Notes: generated by a model from the sequence alone, not told the origin. A stretch of DNA of 36,877 bases from Actinomycetota bacterium (GCA_027306495.1 DAHUZQ010000163.1:1-36877); one strand, 5' to 3'; shown: positions 21,178 through 28,068, counted from the stretch's first letter. Translations and numbers: made by a program.

Positions 21178-21303
21178 CTACGGAGCGTAGCTGCCTGTTT
21201 CCCCGGCCCTCGCACCGGGTGACCGGCGGTATCGGGGGCCCGCCGGGACCGGGTGAGGGACAGCGTGGCGGGTGCGCCCCCCGGCGATAGCCGGGGGGCG
21301 CAC
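21178..21303 (+). ncRNA. Candidate structured RNA (leader or small RNA)
   Basis: Three consecutive hairpins: CTACG-GAG-CGTAG (21178-21190); an imperfect long stem with closing CCCTC/GAGGG (21207-21211/21255-21259) and apical CCGGCGG/CCGCCGG (21223-21229/21240-21246); then a perfect 14-bp terminator-like stem. A CATAGT hexamer preceded by TG (about 21168) could be the -10. It matches no riboswitch or small RNA I recognise; it could be the attenuator leader of the GMC gene or an independent small RNA. Evidence is structural only. Confidence 0.28.
21272..21303 (+). terminator. Perfect 14-bp hairpin with GATA loop
   Basis: GTGCGCCCCCCGGC (21272-21285), loop GATA, exact complement at 21290-21303. 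It is one of the strongest stems in the window, yet stands between two divergent genes, where no terminator is expected unless something is transcribed from inside the gap. No T-run follows. Confidence 0.6.
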
Positions 21304-21347
21304 GTCACGTCTGGGCCGGGGTGATCGAGTCGTGCCGGCGTGGGCGA

Positions 21348-21380
21348 CGGCTCAAGGCCGGCGCAAGACGCATTGAGCCG
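21348..21380. promoter_or_regulatory. Inverted repeat immediately upstream of the GMC gene
   Basis: CGGCTCAA (21348-21355) and TTGAGCCG (21373-21380), perfect 8-base arms with a 17-base spacer, ending two bases before ATG 21383 and 44 before the preferred GTG 21425. It could be an operator for a dimeric regulator or a hairpin of the leader. Confidence 0.4.
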
Positions 21381-21424
21381 GTATGGTTGTCGCCTACGCC
21401 CGCTCCGTGGTCCTTGAGGTGCCC

Positions 21425-23077
21425 GTGTACGACTATGTCATCATCGGCGCCGGCAGCGCCGGGTGCGTGCTGGCTGCGCGCCTTACTGAGAACCCGTCCA
21501 CCAGAGTGCTGCTGCTGGAGGCCGGGCCGCCCGATGACGCGGACGAGATCCACATCCCCGCGGCACTGAACATGATGTTCCAGAGCACCTATGACTGGAA
21601 CTTCCAGACGGTCCCGCAAGAGCGCGCGGACGGCCGGACGATCTACTGGCCGCGCGGGCGCCTGCTCGGCGGTTCCTCCTCCATCAACGCGATGATCTAT
21701 ATCCGTGGCGCCCGTCACGACTATGACACCTGGCGGGATGAATACGGGTGCGCCGGATGGGGCTACAACGACCTGATGCCCTACTTCCTGCGGGCGGAGG
21801 ACAACAGCCGGGGCGCGTCCCCCTACCACGGCGCGGGAGGGCCGCTCTCGGTTTCCGATCTGTCCTACCGGTCCGCGCTGACCAGGGCGTTCGTGGCGTC
21901 GGCTCAGGAGTGGGGGCTGCCCGCGAACGCGGACTTCAACGGTGCGAGCCAGGATGGCAGTGGCTTCTACCAGGTCACACAGCGGAACGGGGCACGGTGC
22001 TCCACGGCGGATGCCTACCTGCGCCCGGTGCTGGGCCGGCCGAACCTGACTGTGGTGACCGATGCCCTCGTCACCCAGATCGTCGTGGAAGGTGGCCGGG
22101 CCAGGGGCGTCCGCTATCTGCAGCGCGGAACCGAGGAACTCGCCCGGTCCGATGGTGAGATCATCCTGTCCGCTGGAGCCGTCGGCAGCCCGCACCTGCT
22201 GATGCTGTCGGGGGTCGGGCCCGCTGACCATCTCCGGGAGCACGGGATCGCGGTGCGCGTGGACAGTCCAGGCGTCGGTGCCAACCTGTCCGACCACCCC
22301 TTCGTGACCGTCATGTGGCACACACCACGCACTCGCGGGCTGTGGGAGGAGGCCGGGGCGAAGAACCTCATGCGGTGGCGGTACCGGCATTCCGGGCCGA
22401 TGACGTCGAACGTCGCCGAGGCCGGCGGCTTCAGCCGGACCCGGCCCTCCCTGCCGGCACCCGACCTGCAATGGCACGCGCTCGCGACCCCGTACCAGGC
22501 GCAGGGACTCGGGGACCCGGGCGTTCGCGCGTTCTCGCTCTTCGTCACGTTGGTGGATGTGGGCAGCCGGGGCCAGATCTGGCTCCGCAGTGCAGACCCC
22601 CGGCACAAGCCCGCCATCGACCCGGCCTACCTCAGCGATCCGACCGACATCGAACCGATGGTCGAGGGGGTCCGGATTGCCCGGGAATTCACCGGTGTCG
22701 GGCCGCTGAGCAAGCTGTGTGAGGGTGAATTGTCTCCCGGGCCACAGGTCCGCTCGGACGCCGAGGTGCGGTCGTTCATCCGGCGCGACATCGGGACGCT
22801 GTTCCACCCGGTCGGCACGTGCGCGATGGGCGGTAACTCGAAACTGGCGGCCAGCAAGCTCACCAGTGTCGTGGACCCGGACCTGCGTGTGCGGGGCGTG
22901 GAGGGCTTGCGGGTCGTCGATGCCTCCGTCATGCCGACCGTCCCGCGGGGCAATACCAACGCGCCGACCATCGCTATCGCGGAACGCGCCGCGGACATCA
23001 TCATCGGCCGTGCGCCGCTCGCGCCGATCGACCCGGTGCTGGCCAGCGACTCGATCCTGCCGGCCGAAATGACCTGA
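21425..23077 (+). CDS. GMC-family FAD-dependent alcohol/choline dehydrogenase-like oxidoreductase
   Basis: Flavoenzyme oxidising an alcohol to an aldehyde or ketone. It has 550 residues from GTG 21425 (MYDYVIIGAGSAGCVLAARL), which follows GAGG by six bases; an in-frame ATG at 21383 would add 14 non-family residues. FAD motif GAGSAG with LLLEAGPPDD; GMC signature 1 region GRLLGGSSSINAMIYIRG; signature 2 GAVGSPHLLMLSGVGP; C-terminal HPVGTCAMG with the catalytic histidine and VVDASVMPTVPRGNTNAPT. Substrate cannot be told; choline, polyethylene-glycol-type and other primary alcohols are all oxidised by relatives. A convergent aldehyde dehydrogenase gene suggests a two-step alcohol-to-acid route, although the two cannot share a promoter. 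Confidence 0.9.
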   Translation: MYDYVIIGAGSAGCVLAARLTENPSTRVLLLEAGPPDDADEIHIPAALNMMFQSTYDWNFQTVPQERADGRTIYWPRGRLLGGSSSINAMIYIRGARHDYDTWRDEYGCAGWGYNDLMPYFLRAEDNSRGASPYHGAGGPLSVSDLSYRSALTRAFVASAQEWGLPANADFNGASQDGSGFYQVTQRNGARCSTADAYLRPVLGRPNLTVVTDALVTQIVVEGGRARGVRYLQRGTEELARSDGEIILSAGAVGSPHLLMLSGVGPADHLREHGIAVRVDSPGVGANLSDHPFVTVMWHTPRTRGLWEEAGAKNLMRWRYRHSGPMTSNVAEAGGFSRTRPSLPAPDLQWHALATPYQAQGLGDPGVRAFSLFVTLVDVGSRGQIWLRSADPRHKPAIDPAYLSDPTDIEPMVEGVRIAREFTGVGPLSKLCEGELSPGPQVRSDAEVRSFIRRDIGTLFHPVGTCAMGGNSKLAASKLTSVVDPDLRVRGVEGLRVVDASVMPTVPRGNTNAPTIAIAERAADIIIGRAPLAPIDPVLASDSILPAEMT

Positions 23078-23081
23078 CCCG

Positions 23082-23096
23082 GCGGCCGTGGGCCGC
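23082..23096. terminator. Short hairpin between convergent GMC and aldehyde dehydrogenase genes
   Basis: GCGGCC-GTG-GGCCGC, a 6-bp perfect stem in the 30-base gap between two convergent stops; it can act in both directions. Confidence 0.45.
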
Positions 23097-23107
23097 GCGG
23101 CGGGCCG

Positions 23108-24619
23108 TCAGCGACGGTAGCGCCTGCCGTGGATGAGCGTGCCGAGCGCAAGTAGCTTGGAGACGTCCTTGTCGGTCCGGTTGAAGGTCGTCATGTTCAT
23201 CAGCGGCCGCATCCGCTGGCGGGTGATGGCCTTGGCCATGGTGAACTCGCGCAGCCCATCCGGGCCATGGATCCGGCCGAACCCCGAGTCCCCGGCGCCG
23301 CCGAAGGGGAGCGCCGGCACCGAGGCGAAGCCGATGACCGAGTTGATGGCGGTCATCCCGGCGCGCATCTGGCGGGCGGCGGCCATCGCCGTCTTTTTGC
23401 TGCCCGAGAAGACAGCCGAGCCCAGCGCATACCTGCTGGCGTTCGCCAGGGCGATGCCCTCTTCCAGATCGGCCACCTTGGTCACGGTCAGGATTGGGCC
23501 GAACGTTTCATCCTGCACCGCCATGCTGGTCTCGGGCACGTCCGTCAGGATGACCGGATCGACGTATGGCCGCCGGACACTCTGCATGCCTCCCAGCACC
23601 GCCCGCCCGCCGCGGGCCAAAGCGTCCGCGATGTGGTCCTCGACGATGTCCACCTGGCTTGTCATCGTCATCGGACCGTAGTGCGCCTCACGGTCGTCGC
23701 CAGCCCGCAGTTGGCTCATCCGCTCCGACAGCTTCTCCAGGAACGAGTGGTAGACATCCTGGACCACGTAGACGCGTTCGACGCCGATGCAGGTCTGCCC
23801 GGCGTTGGATGCCGCACCCCAGGCTGCGGCATCTGCCGCGGCGTCGAGGTCCGCGTCGGCCGCCACCAGGAATGCGTCCTTCCCACCGCATTCGGCGATG
23901 AGCGGTGTCAGGTTGTCGGCGCAGGCGGCCATCACTTTGCGTGCGGTCGCGCTCGAACCTGTAAAAGCGATCTTGTCCACGGTGCTGCGGGCGAGCGCCT
24001 CACCCGTCGGCCCCAGCCCGGTCACCAGTTGCAGCACCGGGTGCTCGGGGACGATGTCGGCGAACGCACTGACCAGCCAGCCGCCGACGGCGGGGGTGAA
24101 CTCACTCGGCTTGAAGACCACCGCGTTGCCGGCCGCCAGCGCGTAGGAGATGGATCCTATCGGTGTGAACACGGGGTAGTTCCATGGGCCGATCACCCCA
24201 ACCACCCCGAGCGGGGCGTACTCGCGCCAGGACGCCTGGTTCACGGCGACCAGGCCGCTGCGCACCCGGCGCGGCTCGAGTATCTTCCGGGCGTGGCGGG
24301 CAGCCCAGTCGATGTGCACCACGGCGAGGAAGATCTCCAGCTTGGCATCCGCGAGTGGCTTGCCGGTCTCGATGTGGACCAGTTCGGCCAGGCGGCCGAT
24401 GTAGCGGATGATGTGTGATTTCCAGGCCAGCAACCGCCGCTGCCGTTCTTTCCAGCCCAGGCCGCCCCACCACGCCGCGGCCTCGCGGGCACGCGCCACG
24501 GCCGCGTCGACGTCGGCCCTGCTGTTGACCGGGAACGTGCCGATCGGCTCACCGGTCGCCGGATTGAGCGACTCGAACGTCTCCGCCAGGGCCTGGCCCT
24601 GAGCCCACACCGTGTTCAT
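23108..24619 (-). CDS. NAD(P)-dependent aldehyde dehydrogenase, succinate-semialdehyde dehydrogenase-like
   Basis: Oxidises an aldehyde to the acid. It has 503 residues from the ATG ending at 24619, which has GAGG six bases upstream; a GTG at 24628 adds three residues. Catalytic set: N147 in GPWNYPVFTP, K170 in VVFKPSE, E243 in AECGGKDAF and nucleophile C277 in NAGQTCIGVERVYV. The C-terminus carries LPFGGAGDSGFGRIHG. The sequence type resembles actinobacterial succinic semialdehyde dehydrogenases (GabD2-like), but substrate is uncertain. It converges on the GMC oxidoreductase. Confidence 0.92.
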   Translation of the reverse strand: MNTVWAQGQALAETFESLNPATGEPIGTFPVNSRADVDAAVARAREAAAWWGGLGWKERQRRLLAWKSHIIRYIGRLAELVHIETGKPLADAKLEIFLAVVHIDWAARHARKILEPRRVRSGLVAVNQASWREYAPLGVVGVIGPWNYPVFTPIGSISYALAAGNAVVFKPSEFTPAVGGWLVSAFADIVPEHPVLQLVTGLGPTGEALARSTVDKIAFTGSSATARKVMAACADNLTPLIAECGGKDAFLVAADADLDAAADAAAWGAASNAGQTCIGVERVYVVQDVYHSFLEKLSERMSQLRAGDDREAHYGPMTMTSQVDIVEDHIADALARGGRAVLGGMQSVRRPYVDPVILTDVPETSMAVQDETFGPILTVTKVADLEEGIALANASRYALGSAVFSGSKKTAMAAARQMRAGMTAINSVIGFASVPALPFGGAGDSGFGRIHGPDGLREFTMAKAITRQRMRPLMNMTTFNRTDKDVSKLLALGTLIHGRRYRR

Positions 24620-24705
24620 GATCCTCACCCTGCCGTGGTATCCAGGCGCGCCCCCGAGTCAGTAAACCACCGACAGGCTCACCCCCGATAGCGTTGGGGC
24701 CGGAC

Positions 24706-24731
24706 GGAACCGCCGGAGGTGCCGGCGTTCC
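24706..24731 (+). promoter_or_regulatory. ECF-like GGAAC-N16-GTT element or hairpin before the reductase gene
   Basis: GGAAC (24706-24710), 16 bases, GTT (24727-24729) is the general shape of an ECF sigma promoter, and its predicted start would be about 12 bases before GTG 24750. The same bases form a hairpin: GGAAC-(C)-GCCGG pairs with CCGGC-GTTCC around loop AGGTG. The two readings compete. Confidence 0.3.
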
Positions 24732-24749
24732 GGTCAGCGGAGCCGCGAA

Positions 24750-25601
24750 GTGCCGGAACGACCATATGTGCTGCTCAGTTGCGCTGTATCGGTGGACGGG
24801 TGCCTGGACGCGCCGGGGCCGAGCAGGCTCGTGCTGTCCAGCGGCCAGGACCTGGACCGGGTGGACGGAGAACGGGCCGCCGCGGATGCGGTCATGGTCG
24901 GAGCCGGGACGATCCGGCGCGACGATCCGGGGCTGCTGGTCCGGTCTCCCGCGCTGCGCGCGGCGCGGGCGGCCCGGGGTCTGTGCCCGCACCCGGCGCG
25001 GGTGACCCTGACCGCCAGCGGTGACCTCGATGCGGGTGCCCGGTTCTTCGCCCCCGGGCCGGAGGAGGCGGGGGAGTCCGGGCCAGCGGAGCCCGGGCCG
25101 GGAGGGCCAGCGGAGCCCGGGCCGGGAGAGCCAGCGGAGCCCCCCCGGGGTGAGCCGGGGGGGCGGGCACCGGCAGGGCCGGGGCGGGCTGCCCCGGACC
25201 GGCCGCCGGCGGCGGAGGGCGGCCTGCGGCGTTACGTCTACTGCCCCGCTCGGGTGGCGCCCCGGCTGGCCTCGCGGCTGGCTGGGCTGGCTCTGGTCAC
25301 CGGGCTGCCGGAGCCGCTGCGGCTCGATTCGGTCCTTGCCGATCTGGCTGCTCGCGGGATCGCGCGCCTCCTGGTGGAAGGCGGCGCGAACCTCGGCGGG
25401 GAATTTTTGACCGGCGGACTGGTCGATGAGTTGCACCTGGTGATCGCGCCGTTCTTTGTGGGGGACCCGGCTGCGCCCCGGTTCGCGCCACCCGCTCGCT
25501 ACCCGAACGGTCCGCACCGGCCGATGACTTTGGCCGAGGTCCGGCGACTGGGCGAAGTGGTGCTGCTGCGCTACCTGTTCAGTGGTGGCGGCGGTGCCTG
25601 A
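24750..25601 (+). CDS. Pyrimidine reductase family protein (RibD C-terminal-like)
   Basis: DHFR-like NADPH-dependent reductase related to the reductase half of RibD, which reduces the ribosylamino-pyrimidine in riboflavin synthesis. It has 283 residues. N-terminal VLLSCAVSVDGCLD; AAADAVMVGAGTIRRDDPGLLVR is the cofactor region with the conserved GAGT-RxDDP; the C-terminal LLVEGGANLGGEFL and DELHLVIAPFFVGD are hallmark motifs. Between about residues 100 and 155 a Gly/Pro/Glu/Ala linker made of a 24-base tandem repeat interrupts the fold. The deaminase domain is encoded by the next gene, five bases on, so the usual RibD fusion is split and its order reversed. Start GTG 24750 has no clear ribosome site. 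Role in riboflavin or another reduced pyrimidine or pterin is unproven. Confidence 0.88.
   Translation: MPERPYVLLSCAVSVDGCLDAPGPSRLVLSSGQDLDRVDGERAAADAVMVGAGTIRRDDPGLLVRSPALRAARAARGLCPHPARVTLTASGDLDAGARFFAPGPEEAGESGPAEPGPGGPAEPGPGEPAEPPRGEPGGRAPAGPGRAAPDRPPAAEGGLRRYVYCPARVAPRLASRLAGLALVTGLPEPLRLDSVLADLAARGIARLLVEGGANLGGEFLTGGLVDELHLVIAPFFVGDPAAPRFAPPARYPNGPHRPMTLAEVRRLGEVVLLRYLFSGGGGA
25081..25143 (+). repeat. 24-base tandem repeat in the reductase linker
   Basis: Two exact copies (25081-25104, 25105-25128) and a partial third encode the octapeptide GPAEPGPG in tandem. A recent in-frame expansion inside a surface loop is likely. Confidence 0.9.
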
Positions 25602-25606
25602 ATCGG

Positions 25607-26125
25607 GTGGTGAGCCGGCCGCACCCCGGCTGGGTGTGCCGGGCGAGGGAACTGTCGACCACGGCGGACCGGCGCTGGCTGGAGTTCACCATCGGCCTGT
25701 CCCGCCGGTGCCCACCCTCCCGGACCGCCTTCTCCGTCGGCGCGGTCGTCGTCGCCGATGACGGAGTGGCGCTGGCGACCGGCTATTCACGCGAAACAAG
25801 CCCGCATGACCACGCTGAAGAGGCGGCCCTCGGCAAGCTCCCCGCGTGTGACCCGCGGCTGGCGGCGGCTACTGTCTACAGTTCGCTGGAGCCGTGCCGG
25901 TCGCGTGCATCGCGCCCCACGCCGTGCGCACAACTGATCCTGGACGCCGGGATACGCCGGGTGGTGATCGCCTGGCTCGAACCGCCGGTGTTCGCTCCCG
26001 GGGGCGGGGCCGCACTGCTGCGGGAGGCGGGCATCAGCGTGATCGAGGTGCCGGACCTCGCGGCGCAGGCGCGTGCCGTGAACGCTGACGTGCTGAGCGG
26101 CACTGACGGGCCGTCAGCGGGCTAG
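25607..26125 (+). CDS. Riboflavin/dCMP-type zinc deaminase domain protein
   Basis: Cytidine-deaminase-fold protein of 172 residues. Zinc site: HAEEAAL supplies the histidine and catalytic glutamate; the two cysteines are in PCRSRASRPTPC. This PCxxxxxxxxC spacing is the RibD deaminase type. Start GTG 25607 is the most upstream and lies five bases after the reductase stop; GTG 25634 is also possible, since family similarity begins near STTADRRWLEF. With the preceding reductase it makes up a RibD-like pair on two polypeptides. Its 3' end overlaps the convergent CbiX-like gene by 12 bases. Confidence 0.87.
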   Translation: MVSRPHPGWVCRARELSTTADRRWLEFTIGLSRRCPPSRTAFSVGAVVVADDGVALATGYSRETSPHDHAEEAALGKLPACDPRLAAATVYSSLEPCRSRASRPTPCAQLILDAGIRRVVIAWLEPPVFAPGGGAALLREAGISVIEVPDLAAQARAVNADVLSGTDGPSAG

Positions 26126-26968
26126 CTCCGCCAGCCTTGGATCCTCCAGCGCCGCCCCGTAGCGCATGGCCACCAGGCGCCCAATCGTGGGGTGTCCGCC
26201 CAGCGGCGCGGCGCACACGGCGCCGACCTCAGCAGCGACCGCTTCCAGCGCCTGCGCCGGGAACTCCGGGCCGATGATGCACGGGGCGAGTGCCACCCGC
26301 CGGACCCGCGCCGCCCGCAACCGGTCGGCGGCCTCGGCCACGCTCGCCGGGTCATCGAGGCATGCCTGGGCGACGGGCAGCGCCAGCCGGGAAGCCAGCA
26401 GGACCGCGGCCACCCCGGCGGCCTGCACCGCCTCCGCTCCGCCCGAGGCGGCGACGATGAAGCCGTCCGCCTCGCTGACGATGCTGAGCCTGCCAACCCG
26501 CGCGCTGCGGGCCAGGCCGGCTTCGGCCAGGCGAACATGAAGTGCCTCGGCGAGCATGGGGTGGGGGCCCAGATGGCTCGCGATGAGCGCCTCCACCGGA
26601 GCCACCGATGCGACCTTGGCCAGTTCCGCGTCCACCTGCGGGTGAGGCGCGGTCAGCAGTGGGACCACCACGGCCCAGGCCATGCCTGGCTGCCTGGCCA
26701 GGTCCTCCAGGACCTCGGTCAGTGGCTGCGACGTTCCCGCCAGGTAACCCGCGTGGACGCCGATGCCGGGGCAGGAGGCCGCGGCACTGTCCGCGATGGC
26801 CTCCACGACCGCGGCACTCGCCGCGCTGGCTTCCCCGGGAACGGCCATGACCAGGGCAGGCGCCTCCGGCGGCAGCGACAGCTGATGCGGGCTGGAGTGG
26901 CGTCCGGTGCGCTGATAGCGGGACCTGCGGACCGGCAGCACCGGGGGGGACTCGTCGACAGCACCCAT
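26114..26968 (-). CDS. CbiX/SirB-like sirohydrochlorin chelatase-family protein, active site degenerate
   Basis: Protein of 284 residues with two CbiX-like halves. Intact members insert Co2+ or Fe2+ into sirohydrochlorin using a histidine in a GHGS motif at the start of the fold and a second histidine about 65 residues later. Here the first motif is replaced by AVPGEAS (residues 42-48), while H109 in VVPLLTAPHPQVD and the HLGPHPMLAEAL stretch remain. The second half has VAASGGAEA in place of a GHGS-like motif and keeps PLGGHPTIGRLVAMRY. The first 30 residues are basic and unstructured. So the fold is conserved but chelation is doubtful; a scaffold or regulatory role is possible. The start has TAGGAT eight bases before it and a 33-base palindrome just upstream. 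Confidence 0.8.
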   Translation of the reverse strand: MGAVDESPPVLPVRRSRYQRTGRHSSPHQLSLPPEAPALVMAVPGEASAASAAVVEAIADSAAASCPGIGVHAGYLAGTSQPLTEVLEDLARQPGMAWAVVVPLLTAPHPQVDAELAKVASVAPVEALIASHLGPHPMLAEALHVRLAEAGLARSARVGRLSIVSEADGFIVAASGGAEAVQAAGVAAVLLASRLALPVAQACLDDPASVAEAADRLRAARVRRVALAPCIIGPEFPAQALEAVAAEVGAVCAAPLGGHPTIGRLVAMRYGAALEDPRLAELAR

Positions 26969-26976
26969 AGGAGGGC

Positions 26977-26982
26977 ATCCTA
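26977..26982 (-). promoter_or_regulatory. -10 box of the CbiX-like gene
   Basis: On the minus strand TAGGAT, then eight bases, then ATG; no Shine-Dalgarno. The expected -35 position (about 27000-27006) falls inside the palindrome at 26992-27024. Confidence 0.5.
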
Positions 26983-26991
26983 ACCAGGCGC

Positions 26992-27024
26992 GCAGTCATA
27001 TGCAGGAACAACGCATATGACTGC
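26992..27024. promoter_or_regulatory. Perfect 12-bp inverted repeat, probable operator
   Basis: GCAGTCATATGC (26992-27003), spacer AGGAACAAC, GCATATGACTGC (27013-27024). The arms are perfect and A/T-rich against a G/C-rich background. It overlaps the -35 zone of the CbiX-like promoter, ten bases upstream of its -10, as an operator for a dimeric repressor would. As RNA it would be a strong hairpin, so a terminator for minus-strand transcripts from nucS is the alternative, but it is 300 bases from nucS and has no T-run. Confidence 0.6.
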
Positions 27025-27125
27025 CACAGTTTCGTGTCCAAAAGCCGGCACAAGAGCCCCCATCACCGTGATCCTGCAAGAATTCCGGCGAGTGCAGCCA
27101 GGCGTCCCGGAAACTTCCCGGCGTC

Positions 27126-27272
27126 ATGCTCGCAGGTGTGGCCTGCCCGGCCCCGGCTGCCTGTGAAGCCGTGGGCAACGACGGGAACAGGGCCGTGGCC
27201 CTCCGGTACCTGCGGGACCGCGACCGCTGGTCCGCGGCGGCCGTCGATCGACGCTGGACCGCACGACCGTGA
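27126..27272 (+). pseudogene. Possible remnant of a Cys-rich beta-propeller-like repeat protein
   Basis: A 48-codon frame reads GVACPAPAACEAVGNDG, then VALRYLRDRDRWSAA. This resembles one unit of the large secreted actinobacterial repeat proteins whose units run GVSC....C.AVG...AL...W. The frame is open back to a TGA near 27070 and lacks a ribosome site and further repeats, so it looks like a decayed fragment. Chance similarity cannot be excluded at this length. Confidence 0.35.
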
Positions 27273-27274
27273 CG

Positions 27275-27315
27275 GCCCGCCCGGCGCGAGCCCGCCCGGC
27301 GCGAGCCCGCCCGGC
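27275..27315. repeat. 15-base tandem repeat downstream of nucS
   Basis: GCCCGCCCGGCGCGA twice exactly (27275-27289, 27290-27304) plus 11 bases of a third copy, ending seven bases from the nucS stop. Confidence 0.9.
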
Positions 27316-27321
27316 TGGGGT

Positions 27322-28068
27322 TCAGAAGAGGGTCAGTTCGTCACGCGGCAGCCCGCGCATCGCGTCGTAATCGAGGACCACGCACCGGATGCCACGATCC
27401 TCGGCGAGCGTGCGTGCCTGTGGCCGGAACGACTGGGCGGCGAGCACACCATGCACCGGGGCCAGCAACGGGTCCCGGTTCAGCAGTTCCAGGTAGCGGG
27501 TCAGCTGCTCCACCGCGTCTATCCCGGCCACCCGCTTGATCTCGACCGCGACGTGGGCCGCGCGGGGGCCCGGGGTACCGGGACCCTGGGCCGGCGGGTC
27601 ATCGCCGACTGCATCGGTGCCTTCCTGGCCGACCTCCACACTGACCCCGGCGCCGTCCCGGCACATCAGGTCAACCGGGCCGATCGCGGTGGGGAATTCG
27701 CGCCTGACCAGCCGCCAGCCCTGGCCGAGCAGATGCACCTGCCCGGCCAGCAGTTCCTGGAGGTGTGCCTCGACGCCATCCTTGACCAGGCCGGGATCGA
27801 CACCGAGGTCATGGCTTGAGTCGTGGAGTATCTCCTCCAGGGTGATGCGAAGCTCCTCACCCGTTTTGCCGATGACCCGCCAGGCACCCGGGGATTCTTC
27901 GAGCCGGCACGGCGGCGACATCCAGTTCAGCGGCTTGTAGCTGCCGCCATCGCTGTGGATGAGCACCGACCCGTCGGCCTTCACGATGAGCAACCGCAGC
28001 GCGCTCGGCAGATGGGCGCTCAGCCGTCCCACGTAATCCGCGCTGCACCGGGCGATCACTAGACGCAC
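27322..28068 (-). CDS. nucS: Mismatch-specific endonuclease NucS/EndoMS
   Basis: Replaces MutS-MutL mismatch repair in most actinobacteria by making double-strand cuts at mismatches. It has 248 residues; relatives I know have about 220-230. The N-terminal DNA-binding domain starts [16 protein letters not shown] and includes [14 protein letters not shown]. The C-terminal RecB-like nuclease has D133 in [10 protein letters not shown]176 and K178 in VAVEIKR, and [14 protein letters not shown]. Between D133 and E176 an extra Gly/Pro/Asp-rich linker of about 25-28 residues is inserted. The C-terminal DELTLF resembles the beta-clamp-binding tail of this family. The start is a GTG, with TAGGGT six bases before it, so the mRNA is probably leaderless. 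Confidence 0.95.
   Translation of the reverse strand: MRLVIARCSADYVGRLSAHLPSALRLLIVKADGSVLIHSDGGSYKPLNWMSPPCRLEESPGAWRVIGKTGEELRITLEEILHDSSHDLGVDPGLVKDGVEAHLQELLAGQVHLLGQGWRLVRREFPTAIGPVDLMCRDGAGVSVEVGQEGTDAVGDDPPAQGPGTPGPRAAHVAVEIKRVAGIDAVEQLTRYLELLNRDPLLAPVHGVLAAQSFRPQARTLAEDRGIRCVVLDYDAMRGLPRDELTLF

Larger units (their letters stand above)
21019..21424. other. Gene-free divergent region with several RNA hairpins
   Basis: About 400 bases between the divergent adenosyltransferase and GMC oxidoreductase genes. Open frames here have no protein-like composition. The left part (21020-21060) is GC-palindromic and lies upstream of the adenosyltransferase promoter. The centre (21080-21180) is A/T-richer with several -10-like hexamers. 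From 21178 rightwards a row of hairpins is present, listed separately. Confidence 0.6.
27025..27321. other. Gene-poor stretch between the palindrome and nucS
   Basis: The only protein-like signal is the one-repeat remnant at 27126-27272. A 15-base tandem repeat follows, just before the nucS stop. No promoter or strong hairpin is visible otherwise. Confidence 0.5.

Noticed and set aside
21123-21308. A 61-codon minus-strand frame between the adenosyltransferase and GMC genes
   Set aside because: Ser/Arg/Pro/Gly-rich, no ribosome site, and it runs through the perfect hairpin at 21272-21303.
27034-27819. A 261-codon plus-strand frame opposite nucS
   Set aside because: Most of it is antisense to NucS, whose catalytic motifs are clear on the minus strand.
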